Source of the DNA: Pseudonocardia benzenivorans CB1190
Lineage (GTDB): Bacteria; Actinomycetota; Actinomycetes; Mycobacteriales; Pseudonocardiaceae
Assembly (NCBI RefSeq): GCF_000196675.2
Contig: NC_015312.1
Coordinates: forward strand, 3,782,001 to 3,846,000
DNA length: 64,000 nt
Direction of reading: 5' to 3'
Part shown: piece after piece, positions 53,630-63,569 of the stretch
Position numbering within the stretch: the stretch's first letter is position 1
Layout: every line of letters begins with the position of its first letter
Made by a program: the position numbers and the translations under genes
Notes under the pieces: model-generated
Seen by the model: only the letters and a program-made list of their open reading frames with translations
Databases searched by the model: none
What the model was told of the DNA's origin: nothing

Positions 53630-54670
53630 TCAGAACAACGGCTGGGACGTCTGACCGGTGACGTCCGGAGGAGGGGTCACACCCAGATGGCCCCATGCCG
53701 CGGCGGTCGCGACCCGGCCCCTCGGAGTGCGGGCCAGCATGCCTGCGCGCACCAGGTACGGCTCGCAGACCTCCTCGACGGTACCGGGTTCCTCGCCCAC
53801 TGCCACGGCCAGCGTCGATACACCCACCGGACCGCCGCCGAACGACTTGACCAGCGCGGACAGCACCGCGCGGTCGAGCCGGTCCAGACCGAGCTCGTCG
53901 ACGTCGTAGACGGCCAGCGCCTCGCGGGCCACGTCGAGGGTGACGGCGCCGTCCGCGCGGACCTCCGCGAAGTCGCGCACCCGGCGCAGCAGCCGGTTGG
54001 CGATGCGGGGCGTGCCCCGGGACCGGCGCGCGATCTCCGCGGCCCCGTCGGGGCGCAGGTCGACCTCGAGGATGGCCGCGGCACGGCGCAGCACCAGCTC
54101 CAGCTCGGCCGGCTCGTAGAACTCCATGTGCCCGGTGAACCCGAACCGGTCGCGCAGCGGCCCGGTGAGCGCACCGGCTCGCGTCGTGGCCCCGACCAGC
54201 GTGAACGGCGCGATGTCGAGCGGGATGGACGTGGCGCCGGGGCCCTTCCCGACGACGACGTCGACGCGGAAGTCCTCCATCGCGAGGTAGAGCATCTCCT
54301 CGGCCGGCCGGGCGATGCGGTGGATCTCGTCGATGAACAGGACGTCGCCGGGCATGAGGTTCGACAGCATCGCCGCGAGGTCGCCCGCGCGTTCGAGCGC
54401 GGGCCCCGACGTCAGCCGGATCGCGGCGCCGAGCTCGGCGGCCACGATCATCGACAGGCTCGTCTTCCCCAGCCCCGGCGGGCCGGACAGCAGGATGTGG
54501 TCCGGTGGCGTGCCCCGCCGGCGGGCGCCCTCGAGCACCAGCTCGAGCTGCTCGCGCACGCGGGGCTGGCCGATGAACTCCGACAGCCGGCGCGGCCGCA
54601 GCGTGCCCTCGACGTCGAGGTCCTCCTCGAGCACCTCGCCGCCCACGTCGCGCAGGTTCTCCTCGCTCAC
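53630..54670 (-). CDS. ruvB: Holliday junction branch-migration ATPase RuvB
   Basis: A 346-residue AAA+ motor: [57 protein letters not shown] (N-terminal signature and Walker A), [12 protein letters not shown] (Walker B), [27 protein letters not shown] (sensor 1 and arginine finger region), and the winged-helix C-terminus with [32 protein letters not shown] at 54670 follows ruvA by 25 bp. Last gene of the ruvCAB operon. Confidence 0.97.
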   Translation of the reverse strand: MSEENLRDVGGEVLEEDLDVEGTLRPRRLSEFIGQPRVREQLELVLEGARRRGTPPDHILLSGPPGLGKTSLSMIVAAELGAAIRLTSGPALERAGDLAAMLSNLMPGDVLFIDEIHRIARPAEEMLYLAMEDFRVDVVVGKGPGATSIPLDIAPFTLVGATTRAGALTGPLRDRFGFTGHMEFYEPAELELVLRRAAAILEVDLRPDGAAEIARRSRGTPRIANRLLRRVRDFAEVRADGAVTLDVAREALAVYDVDELGLDRLDRAVLSALVKSFGGGPVGVSTLAVAVGEEPGTVEEVCEPYLVRAGMLARTPRGRVATAAAWGHLGVTPPPDVTGQTSQPLF

Positions 54671-54695
54671 CGAGGTCCCCCCGGGCCTGGGCCCG

Positions 54696-55295
54696 TCACG
54701 TCCGACCCAGGGTCGCCAGTGCCGAGCGCAGCAGCGCCGCGGGCTCGGCGTCCGGGTCGCCCGCGAGGATGCCGTCGACCGCGGCCTCCGCCGGCCGCGC
54801 GGTGAACCCGAGCCCGACGAGCGCCTCGACGACCTGGTCGCGGTGGGCGTTGCCGGTGACGAGCGGGCGCACGTCGCCGGCCAGGACCGGAGCGGGCGCG
54901 ACGACCTTGTCGCGCAGCTCGACGACGAGCCGCTCGGCGCTCTTGCGCCCGACGCCCGGGATGCGGGTGAGCGTCGCGGTGTCGCCGTCGGCCAGGGCGC
55001 GGCGCAGCGACTGCGGGTCGAGGACCGCGAGGGTGGCCAGCGCGAGCCGCGGGCCGACGCCGCTGACGGTCTGCAGCAGCACGAACAGCTCGCGTTCCTC
55101 GGCGTCGGCGAAGCCGTAGAGGGTGAGCGAGTCCTCGCGGACGACGAGCAGCGTCTCCAGCCGGGCCTCCTGCCCACGCCGGAGCCCGCCGAGGGTCGCG
55201 GGCGTGGCGAACACGGCGAAGCCGACCCCGCCCACCTCGACGACGGCGTGGTCGAGGCCGACGGAGAGGACCTCGCCACGGACGCTGGAGATCAT
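54696..55295 (-). CDS. ruvA: Holliday junction DNA helicase subunit RuvA
   Basis: A 199-residue tetrameric junction-binding protein. [35 protein letters not shown] is the OB-fold; the helix-hairpin-helix pair is [20 protein letters not shown] and [23 protein letters not shown]; the C-terminal RuvB-contact domain ([26 protein letters not shown]) is present. The ATG overlaps the ruvC stop by 4 bp. Confidence 0.96.
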   Translation of the reverse strand: MISSVRGEVLSVGLDHAVVEVGGVGFAVFATPATLGGLRRGQEARLETLLVVREDSLTLYGFADAEERELFVLLQTVSGVGPRLALATLAVLDPQSLRRALADGDTATLTRIPGVGRKSAERLVVELRDKVVAPAPVLAGDVRPLVTGNAHRDQVVEALVGLGFTARPAEAAVDGILAGDPDAEPAALLRSALATLGRT

Positions 55296-55864
55296 CGGGC
55301 TCCCTTCGCCGCGGCGGCGAGCCGGGCCTTGTGGTGCCGGGCGAGCTCCGCCGCACGGGCCTGGGCCTGCGCCATCCTGTCCTGCATCGGGCCGCGCCAG
55401 CAGTGGCAGATGGCGAGCGCCAGCGCGTCGGCCGCGTCGGCGGGCCGGGGCGGCGCGTCGAGCCGCAGCAAGCGCGTCACCATCGTGGTGACCTGCGCCT
55501 TGTCGGCCCGGCCGGCGCCGGTGACCGAAGCCTTGACCTCGCTGGGCGTGTGGAACGCGACGGGCAGCCCGGCCCGCGCCGCGGCGAGCGCGATGACCCC
55601 GCTGGCCTGGGCGGTGCCCATCACGCTGCGGACGTTGTGCTGGCTGAACACGCGCTCGACGGCCACGACGTCGGGCGAGAACGCGGCGATCCACCGGTCC
55701 GCCGCGTCGGCGACGGCCAGCAGCCGGGCGGGCAGCGGCGCGTGGGCGGGGGTGCGCACCACGTCGACGGCGACGAACTCGACGCCGCGCCCGCCGGTGG
55801 AGTCGACGACCCCGATGCCGCAGCGGGTCAGCCCCGGGTCCACTCCGAGCACCCGCACCCGCAC
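55292..55864 (-). CDS. ruvC: Crossover junction endodeoxyribonuclease RuvC
   Basis: A 190-residue resolvase that cuts Holliday junctions. [19 protein letters not shown] has the first catalytic Asp; [39 protein letters not shown] the Glu; [26 protein letters not shown] and [17 protein letters not shown] the remaining acids. GTG start. A near-perfect SOS box sits 12 bp before it, so ruvCAB is likely DNA-damage induced, as I recall for mycobacterial ruvC. Confidence 0.96.
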   Translation of the reverse strand: MRVRVLGVDPGLTRCGIGVVDSTGGRGVEFVAVDVVRTPAHAPLPARLLAVADAADRWIAAFSPDVVAVERVFSQHNVRSVMGTAQASGVIALAAARAGLPVAFHTPSEVKASVTGAGRADKAQVTTMVTRLLRLDAPPRPADAADALALAICHCWRGPMQDRMAQAQARAAELARHHKARLAAAAKGAR

Positions 55865-55875
55865 CCTCCGATCGC

Positions 55876-55891
55876 ACGAACAGCCGTTCGA
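55876..55891 (-). promoter_or_regulatory. SOS (LexA) box before ruvC
   Basis: ACGAACAGCCGTTCGA matches TCGAAC-N4-GTTCGA at 11 of 12 defined positions (first T is A). It ends 12 bp upstream of the ruvC GTG on the minus strand. Confidence 0.75.
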
Positions 55892-55982
55892 GGCCGAAGG
55901 CTACCGGCCGGGCCGTCCGGCTCGTGCGGGGCACGCCGGTGGCGCGTCACGCGGTCGGACCCGGCGGGTCGGGTGCCCCGGA

Positions 55983-56375
55983 TCAGGACCCGGGGTCGGC
56001 CTTGTCGTTGACGAACAGCACCCGACCCTCCGGGTCGACGACCTGGATGTAGCTGCCCGAGGGCTCGTGGGTGGGACCGTCGACCTCGATCCCGGCGGCA
56101 CGCAGCGTCTCGGCGGTGGCGAGCAGGTCGTGGCACGACAGGGTCAGCGCGTACAGCCGGTCGGGCTCGCGGTGGTACGCCCTGGCCGGCGTGAGCACGA
56201 TGCTCGTCTGCGCGCCCGGCAGCGCCACCTCGACCCAGCGCGCGCCCGGCCACAGCGACCGGTCGACGGTCTTCGCGAAGCCCAGCTTCTCGAAGAAGGC
56301 GACCATGACGTCCTGGTTCTCGACGGCCAGCATCGCCCCGGCGATGCGCGCGATGACGGGCGGTCCGACGTCCAT
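55983..56375 (-). CDS. VOC-superfamily (glyoxalase/bleomycin-resistance-like) protein
   Basis: A 130-residue one- or two-module VOC protein: IARIAGAMLAVENQDVMVAFFEKLGFAKTVDRSLWPGARWVEVALPGAQTSIVLTP, then YALTLSCHDLLATAETLRAAGIEVDGPTHEPSGSYIQVVDPEGRVLFVND. Family members bind a divalent metal and act on small electrophiles or bind antibiotics. Here His/Glu metal ligands are few (His99-like CHD and the final E), so enzyme activity is doubtful. ATG at 56375 has AGGA eight bases upstream; an ATG at 56384 is also possible. Not coupled to neighbours. Confidence 0.82.
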   Translation of the reverse strand: MDVGPPVIARIAGAMLAVENQDVMVAFFEKLGFAKTVDRSLWPGARWVEVALPGAQTSIVLTPARAYHREPDRLYALTLSCHDLLATAETLRAAGIEVDGPTHEPSGSYIQVVDPEGRVLFVNDKADPGS

Positions 56376-56482
56376 GACGATCATCCTGACCGACGTGCGG
56401 ACGGTGCGCACCCACCCGGCGGGTGAGCGGGCCGGGCACACATCCGGCGTCGTCGCGACGCCGTGCCGCGACGGCGCCGGCG

Positions 56483-57646
56483 TCACGACGCGGCGAGGCC
56501 GCCGAACAGCCGGTTGGACAGGCACGCGCGCAGGTAGGGCGCCCCTGCGGTGTAGCCGGAGCCGGGCGCGTCGCCGAGCATCCGGACGGCCAGTCCGTGG
56601 TGCGCCGCCTTCCAGCGCTGATGGCCGGCCTCGAGCCTGCCGAGCGCCCGGTCGAGCGCCGCGCGCCCGACGGCGCCGAGAGCCGCGTCGGCCTCGCGGC
56701 GGGCATCGGAGAGCGTGTCGACGCCCGCCTCGACCGCGGACCGCACGCGTGGGACACCGGCGAACGCCGCGGAACCCAGGCGCGTCCCGCTCGGCCTGCC
56801 GCAGACGACCTCGAACCGCTTGTACTGCTCGGACTGGATCGCGCTGGCGCCCTCGGTGTGCTCGCGGAAGTCGAGGAAGGCGTCGACGCGCAGCGTCGCG
56901 ACCAGCCGGAACAGCATCGCCGCCCGGGCGAACACGCGGTCGGCGCGCTCGACGCGGGCGATGGCCTGCTCGGTCCGGCCCGCCCGCAACGCGGCGGTCG
57001 CGGCGACCATCTCGTCGGCCAGCGTGGTGAAGATCATCTCGCGTGTCTGCAGGGCACGGATGAAGAAGTACTCGTCGTGACGGGTCGACACCGGCAGCAC
57101 CGACAGGCCGAACCAGGTGGCGAGCCCGGTCGCGGGCAGCTCGGGCAGCGCGACCGCGTCGAGCTGGTCGTCGGCGGTGACCGGGTGGTCGTCGGAGGCG
57201 GCGACGAAGCGCAGCGCGTGCCGGATCCGCTTGCGCCGCGTCGGCGGGTCGGGCAGGTCCGGGCCGGCCGCGCTCCGCTCGACGCGGACGACGTCGGCCA
57301 TCAGCAGCGCGGCGAGCCGGTCGGGGGCGAGCCCTGCCGCGGCGCGTACCCGCTCGAGGAGCGGAAGCGCGAGGTAGGTGCGGTTGGAGAAGCGGCACTC
57401 GTGGCGGGCGAGGACGCAGCCGAGGTACGCGTCGAGGAACGGATGTCCGGCGCCGTGTCGGCGCCGCAGCTCACCGAGCCGGACCAGCATCGCGACCGGC
57501 AGCGCATGCGTACCGGTCCGCCGCACCTGGGCGGCCACGGCGGTCGCGATCGCCGGAGCGTCCAGCGCGGCGCCGCGCGGGACCATCGGCACCGCGACGT
57601 GCGTCGCCGGCCCGGGCAGCGGGTCCCCGCTCGTGAACGCGTCCAT
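56483..57646 (-). CDS. Tryptophan 2,3-dioxygenase-like heme protein lacking the distal His
   Basis: 387 residues. The last 200 align with bacterial tryptophan 2,3-dioxygenase: RHDEYFFIRALQTREMIFTTLADEM, FLDFREHTEGASAIQSEQYKRFEVVCG and HQRWKAAHHGLAVRMLGDAPGSGYTAGAPYLR. By eye the proximal heme ligand is His349 and the substrate-carboxylate Arg is Arg261, but the distal His (HQ in TDO) is Leu199. The N-terminal 190 residues are not in classical TDO (about 280 residues in total). Related heme-dependent aromatic oxygenases (MarE, PrnB, TyrH types) act on altered indoles or tyrosine, so a specialised-metabolite role is possible. No kynureninase-type neighbour. Two small gaps flank it. Confidence 0.72.
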   Translation of the reverse strand: MDAFTSGDPLPGPATHVAVPMVPRGAALDAPAIATAVAAQVRRTGTHALPVAMLVRLGELRRRHGAGHPFLDAYLGCVLARHECRFSNRTYLALPLLERVRAAAGLAPDRLAALLMADVVRVERSAAGPDLPDPPTRRKRIRHALRFVAASDDHPVTADDQLDAVALPELPATGLATWFGLSVLPVSTRHDEYFFIRALQTREMIFTTLADEMVAATAALRAGRTEQAIARVERADRVFARAAMLFRLVATLRVDAFLDFREHTEGASAIQSEQYKRFEVVCGRPSGTRLGSAAFAGVPRVRSAVEAGVDTLSDARREADAALGAVGRAALDRALGRLEAGHQRWKAAHHGLAVRMLGDAPGSGYTAGAPYLRACLSNRLFGGLAAS

Positions 57647-57973
57647 GACGGTCCACGGTCGCGGAGCGGGCCCGACCGCGCGATCGGGTGCACCCCCGGA
57701 TCGCGCCGGTCAGCCCCACGGGGCAAACCCCCGGCAACCGGCCCCGGCGTCCGCTGAGCAGCCGCTCGTGGACGTGCTCCCCCGGTCGAACCCGGTACGT
57801 CGGCCGCCGCCAGGGGGTGTCTGACGGATCGCCGTCGATGGGCTCGGTGACCCGGGCGGTTCGTGGCAAGGCGGAACCGGGTCGGCATACCGGGCGTATT
57901 CGGGCCCGGCGACAACGCAGCCACGGGCCGTCCGGGCGCCGAGACCGCGACGAGTGATCCGTCAGCCGCCCCC
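57647..57973. other. Gap between the TDO-like gene and polA
   Basis: About 330 bp with no supportable gene. The right half is enclosed by a 19-bp inverted repeat. The left part should carry the promoter of the TDO-like gene. Confidence 0.5.
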
Positions 57974-57974
57974 T
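57812..57974. repeat. 163-bp element bounded by a 19-bp imperfect inverted repeat
   Basis: AGGGGGTGTCTGACGGATC (57812-57830) is matched by the reverse complement of 57956-57974 with 17 of 19 positions identical. The 125 bp between them has no gene. The right arm ends at the first base of the polA stop codon. It could be a small non-autonomous element, or a processing structure; no clear target duplication is visible. Confidence 0.55.
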
Positions 57975-60793
57975 TAGTGCGCCGCGGCGTCCCAGCTCGC
58001 GCCGTAGCCGACCGAGACCTCCAGCGGCACCGAGAGCTCGTGCGCGGCGGCCATCTCGCGGCGGACCAGCGCGTCGACCGCGTCCCGCTCACCGTCGGCG
58101 ACCTCGAGGACCAGCTCGTCGTGCACCTGTAGCAGCATCCTGCTGCGCAGGCCCTCGGCCTGCAGCGCCGCGTGCACGCGCAGCATCGCGACCTTGATGA
58201 TGTCGGCGGCGCTGCCCTGGATCGGCGCGTTGAGCGCCATCCGCTCGGCCATCTCGCGACGCTGCCGGTTGTCGCTGGTGAGGTCGGGCAGATAGCGCCG
58301 CCGGCCGAGCATCGTCGCCGTGTAGCCGTCCTTGCGGGCCACGTCGACGATGCTGCGCAGGTAGTCGCGCACGCCGCCGAAGGTCTCGAAGTAGTCGTCC
58401 ATCAGCCCGCGCGCCTCCTCGGTGGAGATGCGCAGCTGGCCGGACAGCCCGAACGCCGACAGCCCGTAGGCCAGGCCGTAGTTCATCGCCTTGATCTTGG
58501 CGCGCTGCTCGGGAGAGACGTCGGCCGCGTCGACGCCGAACACCTTCGACGCCGTCTCGGAGTGGAAGTCGCGCTGCGACCGGAACGCCTCGATGAGCGC
58601 GGCGTCCTCCGAGAGGTGCGCCATGATCCGCATCTCGATCTGGCTGTAGTCGGCCGTCATCAGCTGGGAGAAGCCGTCGCCGACGACGAACGCCGTGCGG
58701 ATCCGGCGGCCCGCGGCGGTGCGGATCGGGACGTTCTGCAGGTTCGGCTCCGTCGACGACAACCGGCCGGTGGCGGCGATCGTCTGGGAGTACGTCGTGT
58801 GGATGCGCCCGTCGGCCGCGATCGACTTGAGCAGCCCGTCGACGGTGACCTTGAGCCGGGTGGCGTCGCGGTGCAGCAGCAGGTGCTGCAGGAACTCGTG
58901 CCCGGTCTGCTCGAACAGCCCGGCCAGCGCGTCGGCGTCGGTGGTGTAGCCGGTCTTGGTGCGCTTGGTCTTGGGCATGCCCAGCTCGTCGAACAGCACG
59001 ACCTGCAGCTGCTTGGGCGAACCGAGGTTGATCTCCTTGCCGATGACGGCGTAGGCGTCCTGCGCCGCCTGCGCGACCTGCCCGGCGAACTCGGCCTCCA
59101 GCGACTCCAGGTTCGCCCGGTCGACCGCGATGCCCGCGGCCTCCAGGTCGGCGAGCACGAAGGCCAGCGGCTGCTCCAGCTCGAGCAGCAGCCCGTTCTG
59201 CTCCTTCTCCGCCAGCTCGGCCCCCAACGCGTCGGCCAGCTCGGCGACCGCGGACGCGGCCACCATCTCCGCGTCGGCGTGCGCGCGGTCGGCCTCCTCC
59301 TCACCGCCGAGCAGCGACAGCTGCCCGTCGGCCGGGGCGCCCTCCATCGCCAGCTCGCGGCGCAGGTAGCGCAGGGCGAGGTCGGCCAGGTCGAACGAGC
59401 GCTGACCGGGCTTGGCCAGGTAGGCCGCGAGGGCGGTGTCGCTGGTGAGGCCCGCCAACGTCCAGCCCCGCCCGCGCAGGGCGTGCAGCACGGCCTTCAC
59501 GTCGTGCGACGCCTTGGGCACCGCCGGGTCGGCCAGCCACTCCCCGAGCGCCGCCTCGTCGTCCGGGGTGAGGCCCCGCACGTCGAGGTAGCCCGCGACG
59601 GGCACCCCCGCCAGCGCGCCGTCGGCCCTGGCCTCGACGCTCGGCTCGCCCGCGGCGAGCGCGATGCCGGTGAAGTCGCGCTCGGTGATACCGCCGGTGA
59701 CGCCGGAGAACGCCACCCCGACGCGGCGGCCGTCGCGCGCGTTCGCGTCGAGCCACGCCCGCACCGACCCCGGGGCGACGACGGTGCCCTGCACCTCGAA
59801 CCCCGACTCTGCTTCCGGCTCGGCGCTCTGCAGCGTCGAGAACAGGCGTTCGCGCAGGACGCGGAACTCCAGCTCGTCGAACAGCCGGTGCACGGCGTCG
59901 CGGTCCCACGGCCGGACCTCGAGATCGGCCGGCGACGCGTCGAGCGTCACGTCGCGCACCAGCTCGGTGAGCTGCCGGTTGAGCAGGACGTTGGCCAGGT
60001 TCGCCCGCAGCGCGTCGCCGGCCTTGCCCTTGACCTCGTCGACCCGGTCGGTCAGCTCGGCGAGCGAGCCGAACTCGCGCACCCACTTCGCCGCGGTCTT
60101 CTCCCCCACGCCGGGGATCGAGGGCAGGTTGTCGCTCGGGTCGCCGCGCAGTGCCGCGAAGTCGGGATACTGCTCCGGGGTGAGCCCGTAGCGGTTGTCG
60201 ACCTCCGCCGGGTCGATCCGGCCCAGGTCGGACACCCCGCGCTTGGGGTAGAGCACCGTCACGTTCTCGGTGACGAGCTGGAACGCGTCGCGGTCACCGG
60301 TGGTGATGAGCACCTGGAACCCGTCGGCCTCGGCCTGGGTGGTCAGCGTCGCGATGATGTCGTCGGCCTCGTAGCCCTCGACGGCGAACACCGGGATGTT
60401 CAGCGCGCCGAGCACCTCCTTGATCAGGTCGACCTGGCCGCGGAAGTCGTCCGGCGTCGTCGTCCGGTTGGCCTTGTAGTCGGCGTAGCGCTCGGAGCGG
60501 AACGTCCTGCGCGAGACGTCGAACGCGACCGCGAGGTGGGTCGGCTGCTCGTCGCGCAGCAGGTTGATCAGCATCGAGGTGAAGCCGTAGACCGCGTTGG
60601 TGGTCTGCCCCGTGCCGGTGCGGAAGTTCTCCGCGGGCAGGGCGAAGAACGCCCGGTAGGCCAACGAGTGCCCGTCGAGCAGGAGCAGCCGCCTGCCGCC
60701 CGCGGGCACGGGGGTGGCGGCGGACGTCGCTGTCGTGGACACGGTCGACGACGCGGCCGGCTTCTTCGCGGTGGTTCCTGTGGCGGGGCTCAT
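57974..60793 (-). CDS. polA: DNA polymerase I
   Basis: A 939-residue family A polymerase. N-terminal 5'-nuclease: [69 protein letters not shown]. The central 3'-5' exonuclease-like domain lacks the DxE and YxxxD acids (only [27 protein letters not shown] remains), so no proofreading is expected, as in mycobacteria. Polymerase motifs: [53 protein letters not shown] at 60793 begins MSPATGTT, a short Ala/Thr-rich leader. It is divergent from the ter genes. Confidence 0.97.
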   Translation of the reverse strand: MSPATGTTAKKPAASSTVSTTATSAATPVPAGGRRLLLLDGHSLAYRAFFALPAENFRTGTGQTTNAVYGFTSMLINLLRDEQPTHLAVAFDVSRRTFRSERYADYKANRTTTPDDFRGQVDLIKEVLGALNIPVFAVEGYEADDIIATLTTQAEADGFQVLITTGDRDAFQLVTENVTVLYPKRGVSDLGRIDPAEVDNRYGLTPEQYPDFAALRGDPSDNLPSIPGVGEKTAAKWVREFGSLAELTDRVDEVKGKAGDALRANLANVLLNRQLTELVRDVTLDASPADLEVRPWDRDAVHRLFDELEFRVLRERLFSTLQSAEPEAESGFEVQGTVVAPGSVRAWLDANARDGRRVGVAFSGVTGGITERDFTGIALAAGEPSVEARADGALAGVPVAGYLDVRGLTPDDEAALGEWLADPAVPKASHDVKAVLHALRGRGWTLAGLTSDTALAAYLAKPGQRSFDLADLALRYLRRELAMEGAPADGQLSLLGGEEEADRAHADAEMVAASAVAELADALGAELAEKEQNGLLLELEQPLAFVLADLEAAGIAVDRANLESLEAEFAGQVAQAAQDAYAVIGKEINLGSPKQLQVVLFDELGMPKTKRTKTGYTTDADALAGLFEQTGHEFLQHLLLHRDATRLKVTVDGLLKSIAADGRIHTTYSQTIAATGRLSSTEPNLQNVPIRTAAGRRIRTAFVVGDGFSQLMTADYSQIEMRIMAHLSEDAALIEAFRSQRDFHSETASKVFGVDAADVSPEQRAKIKAMNYGLAYGLSAFGLSGQLRISTEEARGLMDDYFETFGGVRDYLRSIVDVARKDGYTATMLGRRRYLPDLTSDNRQRREMAERMALNAPIQGSAADIIKVAMLRVHAALQAEGLRSRMLLQVHDELVLEVADGERDAVDALVRREMAAAHELSVPLEVSVGYGASWDAAAH

Positions 60794-60906
60794 CGCGCGC
60801 GAGTCTATGACCGGGCACCGACGGTTCCGCGCGCGCGTTCGCACGCCCGCCCGCACGGCCCCGCCCGCCGCGCCCGCCGTGGCCCCACGACGAGTTCGGC
60901 CGATCC

Positions 60907-60932
60907 GGAACCATCTGCGACGCCCGTTCGTT
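60907..60932 (+). promoter_or_regulatory. Candidate SigR/SigH-type promoter of the ter operon
   Basis: GGAAC (60907-60911) and GTT (60930-60932) are 18 bp apart, the spacing of Streptomyces SigR / mycobacterial SigH promoters (GGAAT-N18-GTT). It points to terD with a leader of about 110 bases. The motif is short, so chance occurrence is quite possible. Confidence 0.3.
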
Positions 60933-61046
60933 CCGATCATACGAACTGCACGGTTGCTGGCGTTTTGTCCTGTTCAGCCGCTGTTCGGTGACACCGCATC
61001 ACCTCTCTCGGACCAATCACGGACCTCGACAGATTCGGAGCACGAC

Positions 61047-61622
61047 GTGAGCGTCAGCCTCACCAAGGGTGGAAATGTCAGTCTGACCAAGGAGGCCCCG
61101 GGCCTCAGCAACGTCGTCGTCGGCCTCGGGTGGGACGTGCGCACCACCACCGGCACCGAGTTCGACCTGGACGCCTCGGCGATCGCCGTGGGTGCCGACG
61201 GCAAGGTCCTGTCGGACAAGCACTTCGTCTTCTTCAACAACCTCACGAGCCCCGACGGCGCCATCGAGCACACCGGCGACAACCTCACCGGCGAGGGCGA
61301 GGGCGACGACGAGCAGGTCAAGGTCAACCTGGCCGGGCTGGGCGCGGAGGTCGACAAGGTCGTCTTCCCGGTCAGCATCTACGACGCCGACTCCCGCGCG
61401 CAGAGCTTCGGCCAGGTGCGCAACGCGTTCATCCGCGTCGTCAACGCCGCCGACCAGAAGGAGCTCGCCCGCTACGACCTCACCGAGGACGCCTCGACCG
61501 AGACGGCGATGGTCTTCGGCGAGCTGTACCGCAACGGGTCGGACTGGAAGTTCCGCGCGGTCGGCCAGGGCTACGCGTCGGGTCTCGCGGGCATCGCCCG
61601 CGACTTCGGCGTCAACGTCTGA
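61047..61622 (+). CDS. terD: TerD-family stress protein
   Basis: A 191-residue calcium-binding TerD protein. The start [87 protein letters not shown] (acidic calcium loops), [27 protein letters not shown] and [25 protein letters not shown] are the full canonical pattern. TerD proteins are linked to tellurite, oxidative and phage-related stress and sit on the inner membrane face. GTG with GGAG seven bases upstream. First gene of the ter run, 8 bp before the TerA-like gene. Confidence 0.96.
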   Translation: MSVSLTKGGNVSLTKEAPGLSNVVVGLGWDVRTTTGTEFDLDASAIAVGADGKVLSDKHFVFFNNLTSPDGAIEHTGDNLTGEGEGDDEQVKVNLAGLGAEVDKVVFPVSIYDADSRAQSFGQVRNAFIRVVNAADQKELARYDLTEDASTETAMVFGELYRNGSDWKFRAVGQGYASGLAGIARDFGVNV

Positions 61623-61630
61623 GGCCCACG

Positions 61631-62332
61631 GTGGCGATCGACTACACCAAGCGCCCCAAGCCCCCCGCCCCGGCGACGCCCCCCACCGCGGCGCCCGCCG
61701 GGAACGGCGGCGGGGTGTCCCTGTCGAAGGTCACGCTCACCAAGGCGCAGCCGAGCGTCTCGCTCAGCAAACGCGGCGCCACCGGCGGGCAGCTGCGGGT
61801 CAACCTGCAGTGGAGCACCGGTGCGCAGCCGGTGAAGCGGGGGCTGTTCAGCCGCGGCGGCTCCGGGGCCATCGACCTCGACCTCGCCTGCCTGTGGGAG
61901 TTCACCGACGGCAGCAAGGGCGTCGTGCAGGCGCTCGGCAACGCGTTCCAGGCGCCGACGCACGGCGTCCCGATCATCAGCCTCGACGGCGACGACCGTT
62001 CCGGCTCGGTCGCGGGCGGCGAGAACATGCGGATCGACCTCGCGCGCGTCGCCGAGATCCGCCGGATCCTGGTGTTCACCTTCATCTACGAGGGCGTGCC
62101 CAACTGGGCCAGCGCCGACGGGGTCGTCACGCTCTACCCGGCGTCGGGCCCGGAGATCGAGGTCCGGCTCGACGAGCCCGACCCGCAGGCCCGCACGTGC
62201 GTCATCGCGATGCTGGAGAACCGGGGCGGCGACCTCGTCGTCCAGCGCGAGATGAACTACATCCGCGGCGGCCAGTCCGACGTCGACCAGGCCTACGGGT
62301 GGGGCATGCAGTGGGCGCGCGGCCGCAAGTGA
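61631..62332 (+). CDS. TerA-like tellurium-resistance family protein
   Basis: A 233-residue relative of TerA/TerD. After a Pro-rich leader (KRPKPPAPATPPTAAPAGN), GVSLSKVTLTKAQPSVSLSKRGATGGQLRVNLQW resembles the TerD N-terminus, followed by FSRGGSGAIDLDLACLWEFTDGSKGVVQALGNAFQAPTHGVPIISLDGDDRSG and ARTCVIAMLENRGGDLVVQREMNYIRGGQSDVDQAYGWGMQW. The C-terminus keeps the NYIRGGQ...YGWGM end of TerA. GTG start. Works with terD as the membrane/chaperone part of the ter system. Confidence 0.9.
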   Translation: MAIDYTKRPKPPAPATPPTAAPAGNGGGVSLSKVTLTKAQPSVSLSKRGATGGQLRVNLQWSTGAQPVKRGLFSRGGSGAIDLDLACLWEFTDGSKGVVQALGNAFQAPTHGVPIISLDGDDRSGSVAGGENMRIDLARVAEIRRILVFTFIYEGVPNWASADGVVTLYPASGPEIEVRLDEPDPQARTCVIAMLENRGGDLVVQREMNYIRGGQSDVDQAYGWGMQWARGRK

Positions 62333-62390
62333 CGGCACCCCGTCCGCGCGGGGCGGCCGGCACGGCGGCGCTCTCCCCGAGAGGCGGGCC

Positions 62391-63569
62391 GTGCGCCACT
62401 TCGGCTCGCTGACCGCCTCCGACGCGGCGACGCTGTTCGAGCGGCCACCGGAGGAGTTCGACCGCGACAGCGGCCGCGAGCTCCTGTCGGTGGCCCTCGG
62501 CGCCACCCTCTACATGCCCGGCGACCGGCCCGCCCTGGCCGCCGACATCGCCAAGCAGGCGACGGCCGGGGTGACCTCGGTCGTCGTCTGCCTGGAGGAC
62601 GCCGTGCCCGACGACCGGGTCGCCGAGGCCGAGGACATCGTCGTCGCGACGCTGCGCGACCTGCACGCGGGCCGGCCGAGCGACCTGCCGCTGCTGTTCG
62701 TGCGTGTCCGCACGCCCGAACAGATCCCGGCGCTGGTCGACCGGCTCGGCCCGGCGGTCGCGCTGCTCGACGGGTTCGTCCTGCCCAAGTTCACCGCGGC
62801 GGGCGGCATCGCGTTCCTCGCCGCGCTCGACGACGCCGAACGCCGCCGGGCCGACGACCTGCGGGGCACCCGGCTGCTGGCGATGCCCGTCATCGAGTCC
62901 GGCGCGGTCCTGTACTCCGAGACGCGTGTCGACGAGCTCGCCCGGCTCGGCGCGGTCCTGAACCGGGAGCGGGAGCGCGTGCTCGCCGTCCGGCTCGGCG
63001 CCACCGACCTCTGCGCGCTGTACGGGCTGCGCCGCACCGCCGACTTCTCGATCTACGACGTGAAGGTCGTCGGCGACCTCATCGCCGACGTCGTCAACGT
63101 GCTGGGCCGCGTCGACGGCAGCGGGTTCACCGTCACCGGTCCGGTGTGGGAGTACTACGGCCACGCCGAGCGGCTGTTCAAGCCGCAGCTGCGGCGCACA
63201 CCGTTCGAGGAGCACGACGAGGCGGAGCTGCGCGGCCGGCTCGTGTCCCGCGCGATCGACGGCCTGATCCGGGAGGTGCAGCTCGACCGGGCCAACGGGC
63301 TCGTCGGCAAGACCGCGATCCACCCGAGCCACGTCGCGATCATCAACGCGATGTCGGTCGTGTCGGCGGAGGAGTACCACGACGCGCTCGACATCGCGGG
63401 CACCGCCCGCCCGGGCGGGGTGATGGCGTCGGGGAGCGGCGACCGGATGAACGAGATCCGCCCGCACACCGCCTGGGCCCGGCGGACCCTGTTGCGCGCC
63501 AGGGTGTTCGGGGTGGCCGCGCCGGACGTGTCGTTCGTCGACCTGCTCGCGTCGAGCCTGTCGCGGTGA
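62391..63569 (+). CDS. HpcH/HpaI aldolase / citrate-lyase-like protein of the ter module
   Basis: A 392-residue TIM-barrel protein related to citrate lyase beta and HpcH aldolases. SVALGATLYMPGDRPALAADIAKQATAGVTSVVVCLEDAVPDDR has the conserved R/E-D segment, then LLFVRVRTPEQIPAL, GFVLPKF, LLAMPVIESGAVLYSE and DRANGLVGKTAIHPSHVAIINAMSVVSAEEYHDA (the usual C-terminal block). In ter operons such enzymes belong to a predicted biosynthetic module with phosphoribosyltransferase, HAD and ATP-grasp proteins, for an unidentified nucleoside-like metabolite. GTG start; stop overlaps the next start (GTGA). Confidence 0.9.
   Translation: MRHFGSLTASDAATLFERPPEEFDRDSGRELLSVALGATLYMPGDRPALAADIAKQATAGVTSVVVCLEDAVPDDRVAEAEDIVVATLRDLHAGRPSDLPLLFVRVRTPEQIPALVDRLGPAVALLDGFVLPKFTAAGGIAFLAALDDAERRRADDLRGTRLLAMPVIESGAVLYSETRVDELARLGAVLNRERERVLAVRLGATDLCALYGLRRTADFSIYDVKVVGDLIADVVNVLGRVDGSGFTVTGPVWEYYGHAERLFKPQLRRTPFEEHDEAELRGRLVSRAIDGLIREVQLDRANGLVGKTAIHPSHVAIINAMSVVSAEEYHDALDIAGTARPGGVMASGSGDRMNEIRPHTAWARRTLLRARVFGVAAPDVSFVDLLASSLSR

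Noticed and set aside
60926-60946. GTTCG...CGAAC inverted repeat before terD as an SOS box
   Set aside because: The half-sites are in the opposite order from the LexA consensus (TCGAAC...GTTCGA) and the spacing is wrong.
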